NCBI RefSeq assembly: GCF_000375545.1
Contig: NZ_AQXF01000004.1
Location: forward strand, 62,001 to 126,000
DNA length: 64,000 nt
Reading direction: 5' to 3'
Source: Kordiimonas gwangyangensis DSM 19435 = JCM 12864
GTDB lineage: Bacteria > Pseudomonadota > Alphaproteobacteria > Sphingomonadales > Kordiimonadaceae
Shown one piece after another: positions 17,125 through 26,352 of the stretch (position 1 is its first letter; each line of letters starts with the position of its first letter). A model generated the notes under the pieces. It did not search any database. It worked only from the letters and a program-made list of their open reading frames with translations, and was not told the DNA's origin. Position numbers and translations under genes: made by a program.

Positions 17125-17997
17125 TTAAATAACCGTGGGTGTGCGCTGTGCAACGGTCTCAATGCCCTCAAAGATCGTCGCCATCAATTCAGCGTCATGG
17201 TCTTCGGGGTAGGCTGCATAGACGGGATAGGTGAAGCTGGGTGCGTGTGCCACGAGCGTAAGGTCGCCTTGTGCCAGAAAGGGTGCCGCAATACGCTCCG
17301 GGAAATAGCCGGATGCCTTGTTTTCCAAAAGGAAGGAGATGCCGAGCGAACCCACGTTCAAGTTAAGGGGCGGGATAGCATTATCGGGGAAATTGAGGGC
17401 ATGATCGGCCTGAAACTCGGGCCCCCAGTCGACAAAGATATAGTTGCCGCTACTCGGCCCGCCGCTGTGTTTGTCGCTGGTGACAAGCACCAGATGCTCC
17501 TCAAATATCTGCCGGATGATGATACCCGGGCGGGCGACAGGGCGGTACAGCACGGCCATATCCAGAAGGCCGTCCAGCAGTTGCTGCATAAGCGCGGGGG
17601 AGGAGGCAGTCATTTGCGCGCGCACAGCCAGTTCCGGCATGTGGGTCCTGAGCCACGGCAGCAGGCGCAACAGGAAGCCGTCCCAAAGGCTGGGCTGGCC
17701 ACCAAGGGTAAGGCGGCGCTGCTGGTCTTCCGGCAGGGCAAGGGTGAGGCGGGCCTGGTCCCACATGCGTACAATGGCGGCTGCGTGACGGGCAAATTCG
17801 CGTCCCACCGGGGTTGGTGTCGCGCCCGATTTGTTGCGAATGAAAAGCTCCTGCCCGAGTGCATCTTCCAGCGCACGAATGCGGGTGCTGACGGTCGACT
17901 GCGCCACATTCACCCGCTCGGCAGCATGCAGGAAGGAGCCGGTTTCAAGAACGGCGAGGAAGGTGCGGGCCTGCGTTATATCCATGCTTTTGCTCAA
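17125..17997 (-). CDS. LysR family transcriptional regulator
   Basis: 290 residues: an N-terminal winged helix (about 5-65, with TFLAVLETGSFLHAAERVNVAQSTVSTRIRAL as its core) followed by a periplasmic-binding-like effector domain. It sits upstream of the oxidase operon on the same strand and divergent from the small protein at 18100. LysR proteins usually control a divergent or adjacent unit, so either neighbour is a possible target. The effector is unknown. Confidence 0.93.
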   Translation of the reverse strand: MSKSMDITQARTFLAVLETGSFLHAAERVNVAQSTVSTRIRALEDALGQELFIRNKSGATPTPVGREFARHAAAIVRMWDQARLTLALPEDQQRRLTLGGQPSLWDGFLLRLLPWLRTHMPELAVRAQMTASSPALMQQLLDGLLDMAVLYRPVARPGIIIRQIFEEHLVLVTSDKHSGGPSSGNYIFVDWGPEFQADHALNFPDNAIPPLNLNVGSLGISFLLENKASGYFPERIAAPFLAQGDLTLVAHAPSFTYPVYAAYPEDHDAELMATIFEGIETVAQRTPTVI

Positions 17998-18099
17998 GTA
18001 TCGGAAATGCCGATATTATCTATCAAATATATCCGCTTTTCAAATACTAAAGACAGGAGCAGAACAAAAGGAGTGCGTTAATTCACAAGGAATACCAGA

Positions 18100-18312
18100 G
18101 TGCGCCGTGCAGAACTTTATGTGGATGGTCCGTCTTACGGCTATGGCGAAAACCCGTCCCAACCCTTCGATGTACAGTGGCCGCTGAGTGAGGTCATGCT
18201 CGAGGCGGAAATAAGCTGCGACCAGTCGTTCGAGGATATTGCGCAAAAATACGGGGTTACCGTCGCTGATGTGATGGCCCTGCGCGAGAAATACGAACTG
18301 GACTTCTGTTAA
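18100..18312 (+). CDS. Small conserved-looking protein of unknown function
   Basis: 70 residues, GTG start with CAAGGA eight bases upstream. It is acidic and aromatic-rich (YVDGPSYGYGENP), and its C-terminal half (SFEDIAQKYGVTVADVMALRE) looks like a helix-turn-helix or LysM-like bihelical segment. It ends six bases before the 2OG-Fe(II) oxygenase gene, so the two are almost certainly co-transcribed. No signal peptide or membrane segment is visible. I do not recognise the family; it may be a partner or substrate of the oxygenase. Confidence 0.65.
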   Translation: MRRAELYVDGPSYGYGENPSQPFDVQWPLSEVMLEAEISCDQSFEDIAQKYGVTVADVMALREKYELDFC

Positions 18313-18317
18313 GCATC

Positions 18318-18941
18318 ATGGCGCCCCGCGGCGATATCGCTTTTGCGCGGCCCATGGGCGGCGTGCGGCAGGCTTTCAGCCTTGAGCCGGCGATCCTTCA
18401 TGGCTTTTTGAACGCGGATGAATGTGCGCTGCTGCAGCAGTATGCGGCAGAGCACATGATGGCACGAGCACGTCTTGCGGGCGGCATGAGCGAGCATGCG
18501 GTGCGCTCGGCTGGTGCACTGTGGCTTGATGACGACGAACTGCCTTGGCTGACAGCCAAGCTTGTGCGCGCACTATCTGACCTCAACCGCGAGCATTTCC
18601 CCTTTGCACTCGACGGCTTTGACGAGGGCTTCCAGCTCCTTCAGTATGACGGTGCGGTGGACGGTGCTTCGCGCGGCGATTTCTACGACTGGCACATTGA
18701 TATCGGCACATCAGGCACGACCATGAGCCGCAAGCTCAGCATTGTGGTGCAGCTTAGCGACCCGGCTGACTATGAAGGGGGGCGGCTTGAGATCAACGCG
18801 GGCGGTGACGTGAAGGAAATGCCGGTTACCCAAGGCGCCTTGATCGCGTTCCCGAGCTTCGTGCTCCATCATGTGTCGCCGGTAACATCCGGCCGCCGTT
18901 TTTCCCTCGCCGCCTGGGTGCATGGCCCCGCCTTCCGCTGA
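18318..18941 (+). CDS. 2OG-Fe(II) oxygenase (prolyl-hydroxylase-like)
   Basis: 207 residues with the jelly-roll iron site: HxD in DWHIDIG, a distal His in LHHVSPVTSG and the 2-oxoglutarate-binding Arg in SGRRFSLAAW. These are the P4Hc/PiuC-type hallmarks. Such enzymes hydroxylate protein or small-molecule substrates, and the target is not evident. The start at 18318 is taken; an ATG at 18354 would also keep the domain. It forms a two-gene unit with the 70-residue protein before it. Confidence 0.88.
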   Translation: MAPRGDIAFARPMGGVRQAFSLEPAILHGFLNADECALLQQYAAEHMMARARLAGGMSEHAVRSAGALWLDDDELPWLTAKLVRALSDLNREHFPFALDGFDEGFQLLQYDGAVDGASRGDFYDWHIDIGTSGTTMSRKLSIVVQLSDPADYEGGRLEINAGGDVKEMPVTQGALIAFPSFVLHHVSPVTSGRRFSLAAWVHGPAFR

Positions 18942-18971
18942 AAGCAGGGCCTGCGGTTCTTTTATCTGAGC

Positions 18972-20015
18972 CTAGAAAAGCAGCGTGATATCGCCAAAGT
19001 CGTCGAGCGAAAGCCCGACGAGGAAGATGCTTCCATCTGCGCCGAGGTCGATCATCAAACCCTCTTGACCATTCACCACGGCCTCACCTGATGCCGCCAG
19101 GATGTCATCAAGGCTATCGAAGCCAAAATCACCGGAACGAAGGTCGAGTGTGTCGGTGTCGGTATCGAAGTCGGTAACGGTATCGTCGCCCACATTGTTG
19201 CCGAAGGCGAACCGGTCTGCGCCGTCACCTCCGAGCAGCTGGTCATCGCCCGCTCCGCCCCACAGCACATCGTCCCCCGCGCCGCCATCAAGGCTATCGG
19301 TGCCAGCGCCGCCAAAGATGGTGTCATCCCCCGCAGCACCAATGGCGAGGTCGTTGCCGCTGCCGGCATAAAGTGTGTCGTCACCATCACCTGCCGAAAG
19401 CGTGTCATTGCCGCTGCCGCCACCGAGGAGGTCGCTTTTCGTGCTGCCGAGCAGGCGGTCGTTGCCTGCACCACCCCAAAGCGTGCTGGCCATATCGCCC
19501 TGTTTCGCTTCGTTCACGTCAAACTGGTCATTGCCGTTCTGGTCAATCCAGTGACCTGCGAGCAGGCGGTCATCGCCTGCGCCGCCATAAAGCGTGTCGT
19601 GGCCCGTGTCGCCGCTCCAGGTTTGTGCGTTACCGCCGATCAGGAAATCGTCGCCCGCGCCGCCATAAAGGATGTCGTCATCCGCGCCGCCTGCAATGAT
19701 GTCGTTGCCTGCGTCATCCTTGCCCGCATAGACAATGTCGTTGCCGGACCCCGCGAGCACGGAATCGTTCCCGCCGCCCGCGATAATGGTATCGTTGCCG
19801 GAGAGAGCCAGGATTTCATTGTCCTCAGCACCGCCCTTGATGAAGTCGGCGCTTGAGGAACCGGGGATATAGACAAAGTTTGCCGCGACAGTTTGTGTGG
19901 TTAGGTCTGCTGCCAAAGTGGCGATTGCGCCACCGTTATTCTCGTTCATTCTTATATGCCTTTTATTGCTGTTATTATCGCTTATTGGCGGCAAGGCATG
20001 GGCCCGACCGCTCAT
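18972..20015 (-). CDS. RTX calcium-binding repeat protein, probable type I secretion substrate
   Basis: 347 residues dominated by GGxGxDxLx nonapeptide repeats (about residues 60-270, for instance LYGGAGDDFLIGG and LDGGAGDDVLWGG), which form a Ca2+-loaded beta-roll. The C-terminal 60 residues are acidic and aromatic, ending ITLLF, as in uncleaved type I secretion signals. There is no N-terminal signal. The ATG at 20015 has GGAAGAG seven bases upstream; ATG 19949 (MNENNGG) is an alternative. No catalytic domain is present, so it may be a surface or matrix protein. The T1SS genes are not in the window. Confidence 0.9.
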   Translation of the reverse strand: MSGRAHALPPISDNNSNKRHIRMNENNGGAIATLAADLTTQTVAANFVYIPGSSSADFIKGGAEDNEILALSGNDTIIAGGGNDSVLAGSGNDIVYAGKDDAGNDIIAGGADDDILYGGAGDDFLIGGNAQTWSGDTGHDTLYGGAGDDRLLAGHWIDQNGNDQFDVNEAKQGDMASTLWGGAGNDRLLGSTKSDLLGGGSGNDTLSAGDGDDTLYAGSGNDLAIGAAGDDTIFGGAGTDSLDGGAGDDVLWGGAGDDQLLGGDGADRFAFGNNVGDDTVTDFDTDTDTLDLRSGDFGFDSLDDILAASGEAVVNGQEGLMIDLGADGSIFLVGLSLDDFGDITLLF

Positions 20016-20138
20016 CAGGTATCTCTTCCGTCGTAGTACGAAAAAAGAAGCGATGGCGCTTTAGAGCATGCTCAAGATGAACGCAATCTGAATGTTGACG
20101 AGGATTTGAGATTTGCGATGAAGTGAGGACGCGTGGCG

Positions 20139-22526
20139 TCAGGCTGAACGGCCAGAGTAGGATTTTTGGCGGCCAACATCGCTTGCATAGGTCTCGATGC
20201 GTTCCGGGCGGCCAAGGAGGAAGCCCTGCACTTCGTCGCAGCGGTTGGCTTTGAGCATTTCAAGCTGGGTGGTGGTTTCCACCCCTTCAGCCAGCACCGG
20301 GATACCAAGACCGTGGGCGAGACCGATCACGCCTTTCACGATACCTGCGGAATGTGTGCTTTCGGCCATCTGCATGACAAAGGCGCGGTCGATCTTGAGT
20401 TTGTCGAACGGGAAATTCTGCAAATAGCTGAGCGAGCTGTAGCCGGTGCCAAAATCGTCCATCGCCAGGCGAATGCCAAGGGCCTTGAGCTCGGTCAGGA
20501 TGGACAGCGCTTTGCCTTCGTCGGCAATTAGCACACCCTCTGTAATCTCGAATTCGAGCCGGTCCGGCGACAGGCCGTGTTTGCGCAGTTTGCGGGCAAC
20601 CATATCCACCAGTCCTTCCTCAAGGAACTGAACGGGCGACAGGTTAACCGCAATGCCGACCGGCACTTCCCATGACGCCGCCTCGCGGCACGCCTCATTA
20701 AGGAGCCAGACACTGATCTCGTTGATGATACCGCTTTCTTCCGCGAGCGGGATAAACTCGGCCGGGGAAATCATGCCCTTGACCGGGTGCTTCCAGCGCA
20801 GCAGTACCTCAAAGCCAACCAGCGCTTCGTCAGCGGTGAGATATTGTGGCTGATAAACAAGGAACATTTCGCCGCGCTCAATGGCACCTTCCAGGTCCTG
20901 CTTGAGCGCGCGGCGTTCCTCGAGTTTTTCGTCAATGGCATGCTCAAAGAAGCTATAGCGGTCACGGCCTTCGCCCTTCGCGCGCTTCATGGCGATTTCG
21001 GCGCGGAGCAGCAGGTCTTCCACCTCCGTGGCGTCATCAGGGTAAAGCGCAATGCCGGTGCAGGCGGTCACGTGCAGGCTTTCGCCCTGTACCTCTATGG
21101 GTTTCGAGAGCTTTTGCCGTACCTTGAGAGCAAGGAAGTCCGCACCCTCACCGCTTTCGATTTCGTCCTGCACGATGCAGAACTGGTCGGCGGAGATTCG
21201 GGCCACGAGGTCGACCTCGCGGGCTGCTTCCTTAATGCGGCTCGCGACAGCTTTGAGTACTGCGTCGCCGCCCGAATGGCCAAGGCGGATGTTCAGGTCC
21301 TTGAACGAGTCCACATCGATGAAATGAAGGGCGACTTTCTTGCCCGAATTGCGCGCCACGTTGAAAGAGTGGGCCAGCCGGTCCGGCACCAGAAGGCGGT
21401 TGGCAAGGCCGGTTACGCTGTCGTGGCTTGAAAGATAGTCAATGCGCTGTTCCGCTGCGTGGCGTTCGCGAATGTCGCGCACGATGGCGACGGTGCGCGC
21501 GTCCGAATGGTCAGGCACTGGGCGGAAGAAAATCTCGGTCGGGATCTCGCGGCCTTCGGTACCGATCAGGATGGCGTCGTTCATATAACCGGCGGACCGG
21601 TGACCAGCGCCGAACTTCAGGTTCTGGAAACAGACAGCGAAGGACATGCCTTTAAGCGTGGCGAGATGACGGCCGCACAGGCCCAGGAAACTGAAATTGG
21701 CGTCCACGATGCGGCCTTCGCTGTCGAGGAGCACAATACCTTCCATCGCAGCGTTCGCAAGGCCGCGCAGGCGACGGGTTTCCTGTGCGCGGCGCTCGGC
21801 CATGTGGCGGTCGAGCGTCGCGCCAATGAGGCTGAGGGCCAGGATCAGAACGGTTGCGAGGGTCACGAACATGGCCAGCACCGAATCTGACACCACACCC
21901 TCATGCGCAGTGGCCGAAGGGTCCGCCTGCACACTGAGCGCGGTCATGCCGGAAAAGTGCAGCCCGCAAATCGCGAGAGTCAGGGCGATAGACGTCAGAA
22001 TGAGCTGGCGTGGTCCTGACAGTTTCTTCAGGAGGTGCAGGGTGCCGATGGCACCAGTGATGCCGAGAATAAAGGATAGGGCGATCCAGACCTTGTCATA
22101 GCTCATCACGCCCCAGACGTGCAGGCCGGACATGCCGGTATAGTGCATGGCACCAATGCCAAGGCCGATGATGGCACCGCCTGTCACAAGGCCGCTACCC
22201 GACCGGTTGCGCAGATAGGAGCCGAAGCCGAGACCCATCAGGACAATGGCAATCACCACCGACAGCAGTGTGGGGAGAAGATCGTAGCTTTTGGCGAGGC
22301 CGATATCATAGGCCAGCATGGCAATGAAGTGGGTCGCCCAGATGCCAACGCCAGATGCCAGTGCGGTGAGAAGAAGCCAGCGCGACCGGGCAGCGCCATC
22401 GGTCTCTTCCGCGCGTAGTGCAAGGCTTACAGATGTGAAGGAAGCGAGCGCGCAGATAACTGCGGCCAACAGGACCAGTTTAATATCATGGTCGATGACA
22501 ATACACTGGTACAACTCTTTGATCAT
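20139..22526 (-). CDS. MHYT-PAS-GGDEF-EAL cyclic-di-GMP signalling protein
   Basis: 795 residues. The N-terminal seven-helix MHYT sensor (about 1-240) has HFIAML, AMHYTGM and LHFSGM repeats thought to bind a metal or diatomic gas. A PAS domain (about 255-370), a GGDEF domain (about 375-535) and an EAL domain (about 545-790) follow. The GGDEF signature is degenerate (ISADQF instead of GGDEF), so cyclase activity is unlikely. The EAL site is largely kept (FEVLLRWKHP, EITEGV, DDFGTGYSSLSYL, LAEGVET), with EVL in place of EAL. It is probably a phosphodiesterase with a regulatory GGDEF, placed in the inner membrane. It is monocistronic. Confidence 0.93.
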   Translation of the reverse strand: MIKELYQCIVIDHDIKLVLLAAVICALASFTSVSLALRAEETDGAARSRWLLLTALASGVGIWATHFIAMLAYDIGLAKSYDLLPTLLSVVIAIVLMGLGFGSYLRNRSGSGLVTGGAIIGLGIGAMHYTGMSGLHVWGVMSYDKVWIALSFILGITGAIGTLHLLKKLSGPRQLILTSIALTLAICGLHFSGMTALSVQADPSATAHEGVVSDSVLAMFVTLATVLILALSLIGATLDRHMAERRAQETRRLRGLANAAMEGIVLLDSEGRIVDANFSFLGLCGRHLATLKGMSFAVCFQNLKFGAGHRSAGYMNDAILIGTEGREIPTEIFFRPVPDHSDARTVAIVRDIRERHAAEQRIDYLSSHDSVTGLANRLLVPDRLAHSFNVARNSGKKVALHFIDVDSFKDLNIRLGHSGGDAVLKAVASRIKEAAREVDLVARISADQFCIVQDEIESGEGADFLALKVRQKLSKPIEVQGESLHVTACTGIALYPDDATEVEDLLLRAEIAMKRAKGEGRDRYSFFEHAIDEKLEERRALKQDLEGAIERGEMFLVYQPQYLTADEALVGFEVLLRWKHPVKGMISPAEFIPLAEESGIINEISVWLLNEACREAASWEVPVGIAVNLSPVQFLEEGLVDMVARKLRKHGLSPDRLEFEITEGVLIADEGKALSILTELKALGIRLAMDDFGTGYSSLSYLQNFPFDKLKIDRAFVMQMAESTHSAGIVKGVIGLAHGLGIPVLAEGVETTTQLEMLKANRCDEVQGFLLGRPERIETYASDVGRQKSYSGRSA

Positions 22527-22758
22527 ACGGTCCCGTAAGTAGGCATCAAAAATAATCCGGCTATGAAGCTAACACGGACATCTTAACAGAACGTGTCAAT
22601 CTGGCGGAGAATTCCCTGATCATGTCAGGTGTGGGACCGGTAGACAAGACCTATGCCAACCCCGTTGCGCTCGCCCGCTTGGCTGAGGCGATGCTACAAG
22701 GGCCGACCCTTCTCCGGCCCTTGGTGATGGCAGCCCAAGTCTGCTGTCCGGTGAGGGG

Positions 22759-23010
22759 CTATGCCTTTTTGGCCACGCGTTTGCTGGCTTTTGGTTTTGT
22801 GGTCTTGGTCGCCTTTTTGGTCTTTTCCGTACCGGCGGCTTTGATGCGCTTCTTTGGTGCGGCGGTCGCCTTTTTCCGCGGGGAGAAAAGTTCCGTGAGT
22901 TCACGCTCCGCCTGTAACCAGTGGTCGAGGGCCTGGCCACTTGGGCGGCCTTCCTGTTCCCAGATCATGAAACTGCGCTGGGCGATTTGCTCGTGTGAAA
23001 GTTGGGTCAT
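22759..23010 (-). CDS. DUF2934 domain protein with Lys/Ala-rich tail
   Basis: 83 residues. The first 40 (EQIAQRSFMIWEQEGRPSG, then DHWLQAEREL) match DUF2934, a short helical domain common in rhizobia and relatives and of unknown function. The remainder is a strongly basic KKATxAPKKR-type tail like that of histone-H1-like DNA-binding proteins. A nucleic-acid-associated role is plausible from composition only. Confidence 0.85.
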   Translation of the reverse strand: MTQLSHEQIAQRSFMIWEQEGRPSGQALDHWLQAERELTELFSPRKKATAAPKKRIKAAGTEKTKKATKTTKPKASKRVAKKA

Positions 23011-23325
23011 GTGCTGCTCCTGTGCTGAAGGGTAAAACAGTGTGGAGTCTACGGCAGGGCCATTGTACCACAGTCACCACCCACGATCGCAATATTTCGT
23101 GTCATCACCATGACGGTATGCCGATTCGCCCGCCGGTACGTATGGACCAGCCGGTACCGGCATGGAATATCATCCATTTTAGCGCCGTCGCTGCAGGTCC
23201 AGGCGCATGGCCGTTTGTCAAACGGTTATGGATGGGCCGACAAAAACCGCAAAAAACGACAACACCTTTGCGCCCACAGCACTGCGCGCTCTTCCGCGGC
23301 TGAGGCTAAATCTAGGCCAGCTAAC

Positions 23326-23343
23326 AATGACCCCGGTGTCATT
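23326..23343. promoter_or_regulatory. LacI-type operator 1 (AATGACCCCGGTGTCATT)
   Basis: An 18-bp palindrome with a single asymmetric position. The central CpG (CCGG) and even symmetry are typical of LacI-family operators. It is one of three copies ahead of the TonB receptor and lies 69 bases from the next, enough for loop formation. Confidence 0.75.
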
Positions 23344-23394
23344 TTTGTTGCAAAACACTTGTCGGTGAAAATTGTTTGCGTTATAAGATGGGGG

Positions 23395-23412
23395 AATGAC
23401 ACCGGTATCACG
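23395..23412. promoter_or_regulatory. LacI-type operator 2 (AATGACACCGGTATCACG)
   Basis: The left half-site AATGACACC matches the consensus exactly; the right half has two changes. Its centre is 21 bases (two helical turns) from operator 3, so two dimers would bind on the same DNA face. Confidence 0.75.
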
Positions 23413-23415
23413 ATT

Positions 23416-23433
23416 AATGACACCGGTGTCACT
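23416..23433. promoter_or_regulatory. LacI-type operator 3 (AATGACACCGGTGTCACT)
   Basis: The core TGACACCGGTGTCA (23418-23431) is a perfect 14-bp palindrome, the best copy in the window. It lies about 120 bases before the receptor start. Confidence 0.8.
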
Positions 23434-23551
23434 AGGTCACCGCCTTTGGGAAGAGGCAAGTGAATTCTGGATTTCCAGAGTGGAAGGTTCACAATTGGCG
23501 CAGTGCTCCTCGGGGGAGTATTCAGCGCTATAACCTGGGGAGGTTAATCAG

Positions 23552-26332
23552 ATGAGGATTCTCACAAACAAGGGCCGCAGTGCGTTCTTTTTCGGCACTG
23601 CGCTTTCGTCCATGGTCGCCGCGGCTGCGCTCCCAAGCACCGTTTTGGCGCAAGACGCTGACACGGCATCAACTGTCAGCGATCTCGAAGAAATTACCGT
23701 TACCGGCTACCGCAGCAGTCTTGAAGCAGCCCTGAACGTCAAGAAAAACGCTGTTGGCGCTGTTGACGCAATCGTTGCCGAAGACATTGCAAAATTCCCT
23801 GACCAGAACCTCGCGGAAGCACTGCAGCGTGTGCCTGGTATTGCCATCCAGCGTGACGCCGGTGAGGGCCGCGCCATCACGGTTCGTGGTCTTGGCGCAC
23901 AGTTCACGCGGGTACGCCTGAACGGTATGGAAACGATCGCGACGTCCACGGACGGCGCATCTGCCAACCGTGACCGCGCATTCGACTTCAACGTTTTCGC
24001 ATCCGAGCTTTTCAACTCGATCGTGGTGCACAAAACGGCGGCGCCGTCGCTTGATGAAGGCTCTCTTGGTGCGGTTGTTGACCTCAACACAGGCAACCCG
24101 CTCTCCTACAAAGAGGGCTTCTCTTTCGTGGCGTCCGCTAAAGGCCAGTATAACGACCTGAGCGAAGACCTGTCGCCGCGTATTGCGACCCTCGGTTCCT
24201 GGGTCAATGATGACAAGACCTTCGGTATCTCCGCATCGCTTGCCTATGCGGATTACAAGACACTTGAGATGGGCAACAACAGCGTGCGCTGGCAACAAGC
24301 TCGTTTCCGCTCCGTCGAGGGCGTGAATTGCTTTGATAGCGGCGCTTATGTGCCAAGCACGGGCTGTGATGAAGCAGCGCTCGCCTTCCACCCGCGTATC
24401 CCGCGTTACGGCGAAATTAGCCACGACCGTGAGCGTCTGGGTGCCACCGGTTCCGTCCAGTTTGCGCCGAGCGAAAGCACAACGATCTCCATCGACGGCC
24501 TGTATTCCCGCTTCAAGGAGCGCCGTGAAGAAAGCTGGGGCGAGGTACTGTTCCGCGGCAACGAAGGCACGATGGACATCACCGACTATACGCTTGACGG
24601 CGATGGCAACATGATCTCCGCCACCGTGGATAACGCGTGGGTGCGCACAGAAGCTTACCGCCGCGACAGCGAAACCGAATTCTACCAGCTTTCCGGCCGT
24701 TGGGAGCAGGATGTGTCCGACACGTTCCGGTTCCAGGTTCTGGGTGGTTTCTCGCAGTCCGATGCTGATATCCCGGTTGAGACCACGATCATCTTCGACG
24801 ACCGCGATGCAACAAACTACAGCTACGACTATTCGGACATGCAGCACCCGGTGCTGACCTTTGGCCCGGGCATTGACGATGCGTCAGCGTTCCAGTTCGC
24901 GGAGTTCCGTGATCGCCCGTCCTTCCTCACCAACAAGTTCCGCACGCTTGCCCTCGATACCGAATGGGATATGAGCGATAGTGTCACTGTTGAAACCGGC
25001 GCCATGTACCGCCGCTTCAAGTTCGACACCGTGGGTTACCGCCGCGACAGCAGCTACTGCTCCGCTTTCGCGTGTGAGCCGGGTACATACGGCGCGCAGG
25101 TAACGAACGGTATTGCGCAGCTCTTTGAGCTGGGCGACGCGGGCCAACCATCCGGCACCACGACAAGCTGGATCATTCCTGATATCGACGCGGCAGCAGA
25201 CCAGATCGATCTCTATGGCCGCGAAGCTGCCTTCCGTCAGGGCGAAGACCGTGGTGTGACCGAAACCGTGAAGGGCGGTTACGTCCAACTGAACGCCGAA
25301 ACCGAAGTTGGCGGCATGATGGTGATGATGAACGGCGGCGTGCGCTACGCGCATACCGACCAGAAATCACGCGGCTGGAACAACGGTGCCGAGGTAACGG
25401 TTGAGCGGTCCTATGACGACTGGCTGCCATCTGCCAACATCGCCATCTGGCCGACTGAGAAATTCGCGATCCGTGGCTCCATCGCCAAGGTTATCACACG
25501 CCCAAGCCTCGGCAGCCTGACACCGGGCGGTAGCGTGGACGGCTTCAACTACCGCGTTACCTCCGGTAACCCGAACCTGAACCCTTACCGCGCAACCACC
25601 TTTGACGTGTCGTTCGAGTATTATTTCGCCGAGCAGGCCATCGCATCCGTTGCGCTGTTCGCGAAAGACATCAAGAGCTTCCCGATCTCGACCACCATTC
25701 AGGGCACCTATGCCTCGACCGGCCTGCCGCTGTCGCTGATCCCGCCGGGGTCGCCTGCAGCCGATGCGCCGGAAGGTCGCCCATGGGAAATCCGCACCAC
25801 GGGTGATGGTCCGGGCGGTACGCTCAAAGGTGCTGAATTCTCGATCCAGACACCGTTCACCTTCCTGCCAGGTATCTGGAGCCGCTTCGGCACCATCCTC
25901 AACCTGACCCTCGTGGACAGCGATGTGGACTATACCGTTGGCACCCCGGGTACGGATGCATCCGTGGCTTCCTTCCCGTCGCTTGGCAGCGAAGTGATCA
26001 CCGAACGCCTGTTTGGTCTCTCGAAGCGGTCGGCAAACGGTACGCTCTATTATGAGGATGAAAAGTTCTCGGCGCGTGTGTCGGTGGCTTACCGCAGTGG
26101 CTATATCGATGCCACGAGCGCGACCGGCAACCGGTTCGAGGGTTACAACAGCTCGATGAACGTAGATGCGGCGCTTCGCTATGCGCTGACGGACAATATC
26201 GAACTGTCGCTCGAGGGCATCAACCTGACCGACGACTATCGTGAGCGTTTCACCGACCTCTATGTGGGCCGGAACTATGAAAACAACCACTATGGCCGCG
26301 TGATCCTGTTCGGCATTCGGTACCAGATGTAG
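23552..26332 (+). CDS. TonB-dependent receptor of the pectin locus
   Basis: 926 residues: a signal peptide ending in VLAQ, a TonB box near EEITVTGYRSSLEAAL, a plug domain with FPDQNLAEALQRVPGI and TVRGLGAQFTRVRLNGM, and a 22-strand barrel ending in FGIRYQM with a terminal aromatic-containing strand. The plug signature is that of the carbohydrate-type receptors common in Caulobacter and sphingomonads. It is immediately followed by GH43 and preceded by three LacI-type operators. Uptake of pectin or arabinan oligosaccharides through the outer membrane is therefore the likely role; the exact ligand is inferred. Confidence 0.92.
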   Translation: MRILTNKGRSAFFFGTALSSMVAAAALPSTVLAQDADTASTVSDLEEITVTGYRSSLEAALNVKKNAVGAVDAIVAEDIAKFPDQNLAEALQRVPGIAIQRDAGEGRAITVRGLGAQFTRVRLNGMETIATSTDGASANRDRAFDFNVFASELFNSIVVHKTAAPSLDEGSLGAVVDLNTGNPLSYKEGFSFVASAKGQYNDLSEDLSPRIATLGSWVNDDKTFGISASLAYADYKTLEMGNNSVRWQQARFRSVEGVNCFDSGAYVPSTGCDEAALAFHPRIPRYGEISHDRERLGATGSVQFAPSESTTISIDGLYSRFKERREESWGEVLFRGNEGTMDITDYTLDGDGNMISATVDNAWVRTEAYRRDSETEFYQLSGRWEQDVSDTFRFQVLGGFSQSDADIPVETTIIFDDRDATNYSYDYSDMQHPVLTFGPGIDDASAFQFAEFRDRPSFLTNKFRTLALDTEWDMSDSVTVETGAMYRRFKFDTVGYRRDSSYCSAFACEPGTYGAQVTNGIAQLFELGDAGQPSGTTTSWIIPDIDAAADQIDLYGREAAFRQGEDRGVTETVKGGYVQLNAETEVGGMMVMMNGGVRYAHTDQKSRGWNNGAEVTVERSYDDWLPSANIAIWPTEKFAIRGSIAKVITRPSLGSLTPGGSVDGFNYRVTSGNPNLNPYRATTFDVSFEYYFAEQAIASVALFAKDIKSFPISTTIQGTYASTGLPLSLIPPGSPAADAPEGRPWEIRTTGDGPGGTLKGAEFSIQTPFTFLPGIWSRFGTILNLTLVDSDVDYTVGTPGTDASVASFPSLGSEVITERLFGLSKRSANGTLYYEDEKFSARVSVAYRSGYIDATSATGNRFEGYNSSMNVDAALRYALTDNIELSLEGINLTDDYRERFTDLYVGRNYENNHYGRVILFGIRYQM

Positions 26333-26352
26333 GGGCACCTTCCCCCCTAATA

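Larger units (their letters stand above)
23011..23551. other. 541-bp intergenic control region of the pectin receptor
   Basis: No convincing gene is present on either strand. The right half, from about 23320, carries three copies of the 18-bp ACCGGT palindrome upstream of the TonB receptor, listed separately. The left half contains the promoter of the DUF2934 gene and otherwise nothing recognised. The receptor's ribosome site GGGGAGG is about 12-18 bases before its ATG. Confidence 0.7.

Noticed and set aside
19000-19900. Regular short repeats that could be mistaken for a CRISPR array
   Set aside because: They are imperfect 27-base coding repeats of RTX nonapeptides in one reading frame, without unique spacers.
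22698-22722. Hairpin AAGGGCCG/CGGCCCTT after the DUF2934 gene
   Set aside because: The stem is strong and could terminate the minus-strand gene, but no T tract follows on that strand, so I do not call it a terminator.
23326-23433. Clustered 18-bp palindromes considered as mobile-element ends
   Set aside because: There is no transposase, no target duplication, and the same palindrome recurs in front of functionally linked genes, which fits operators.
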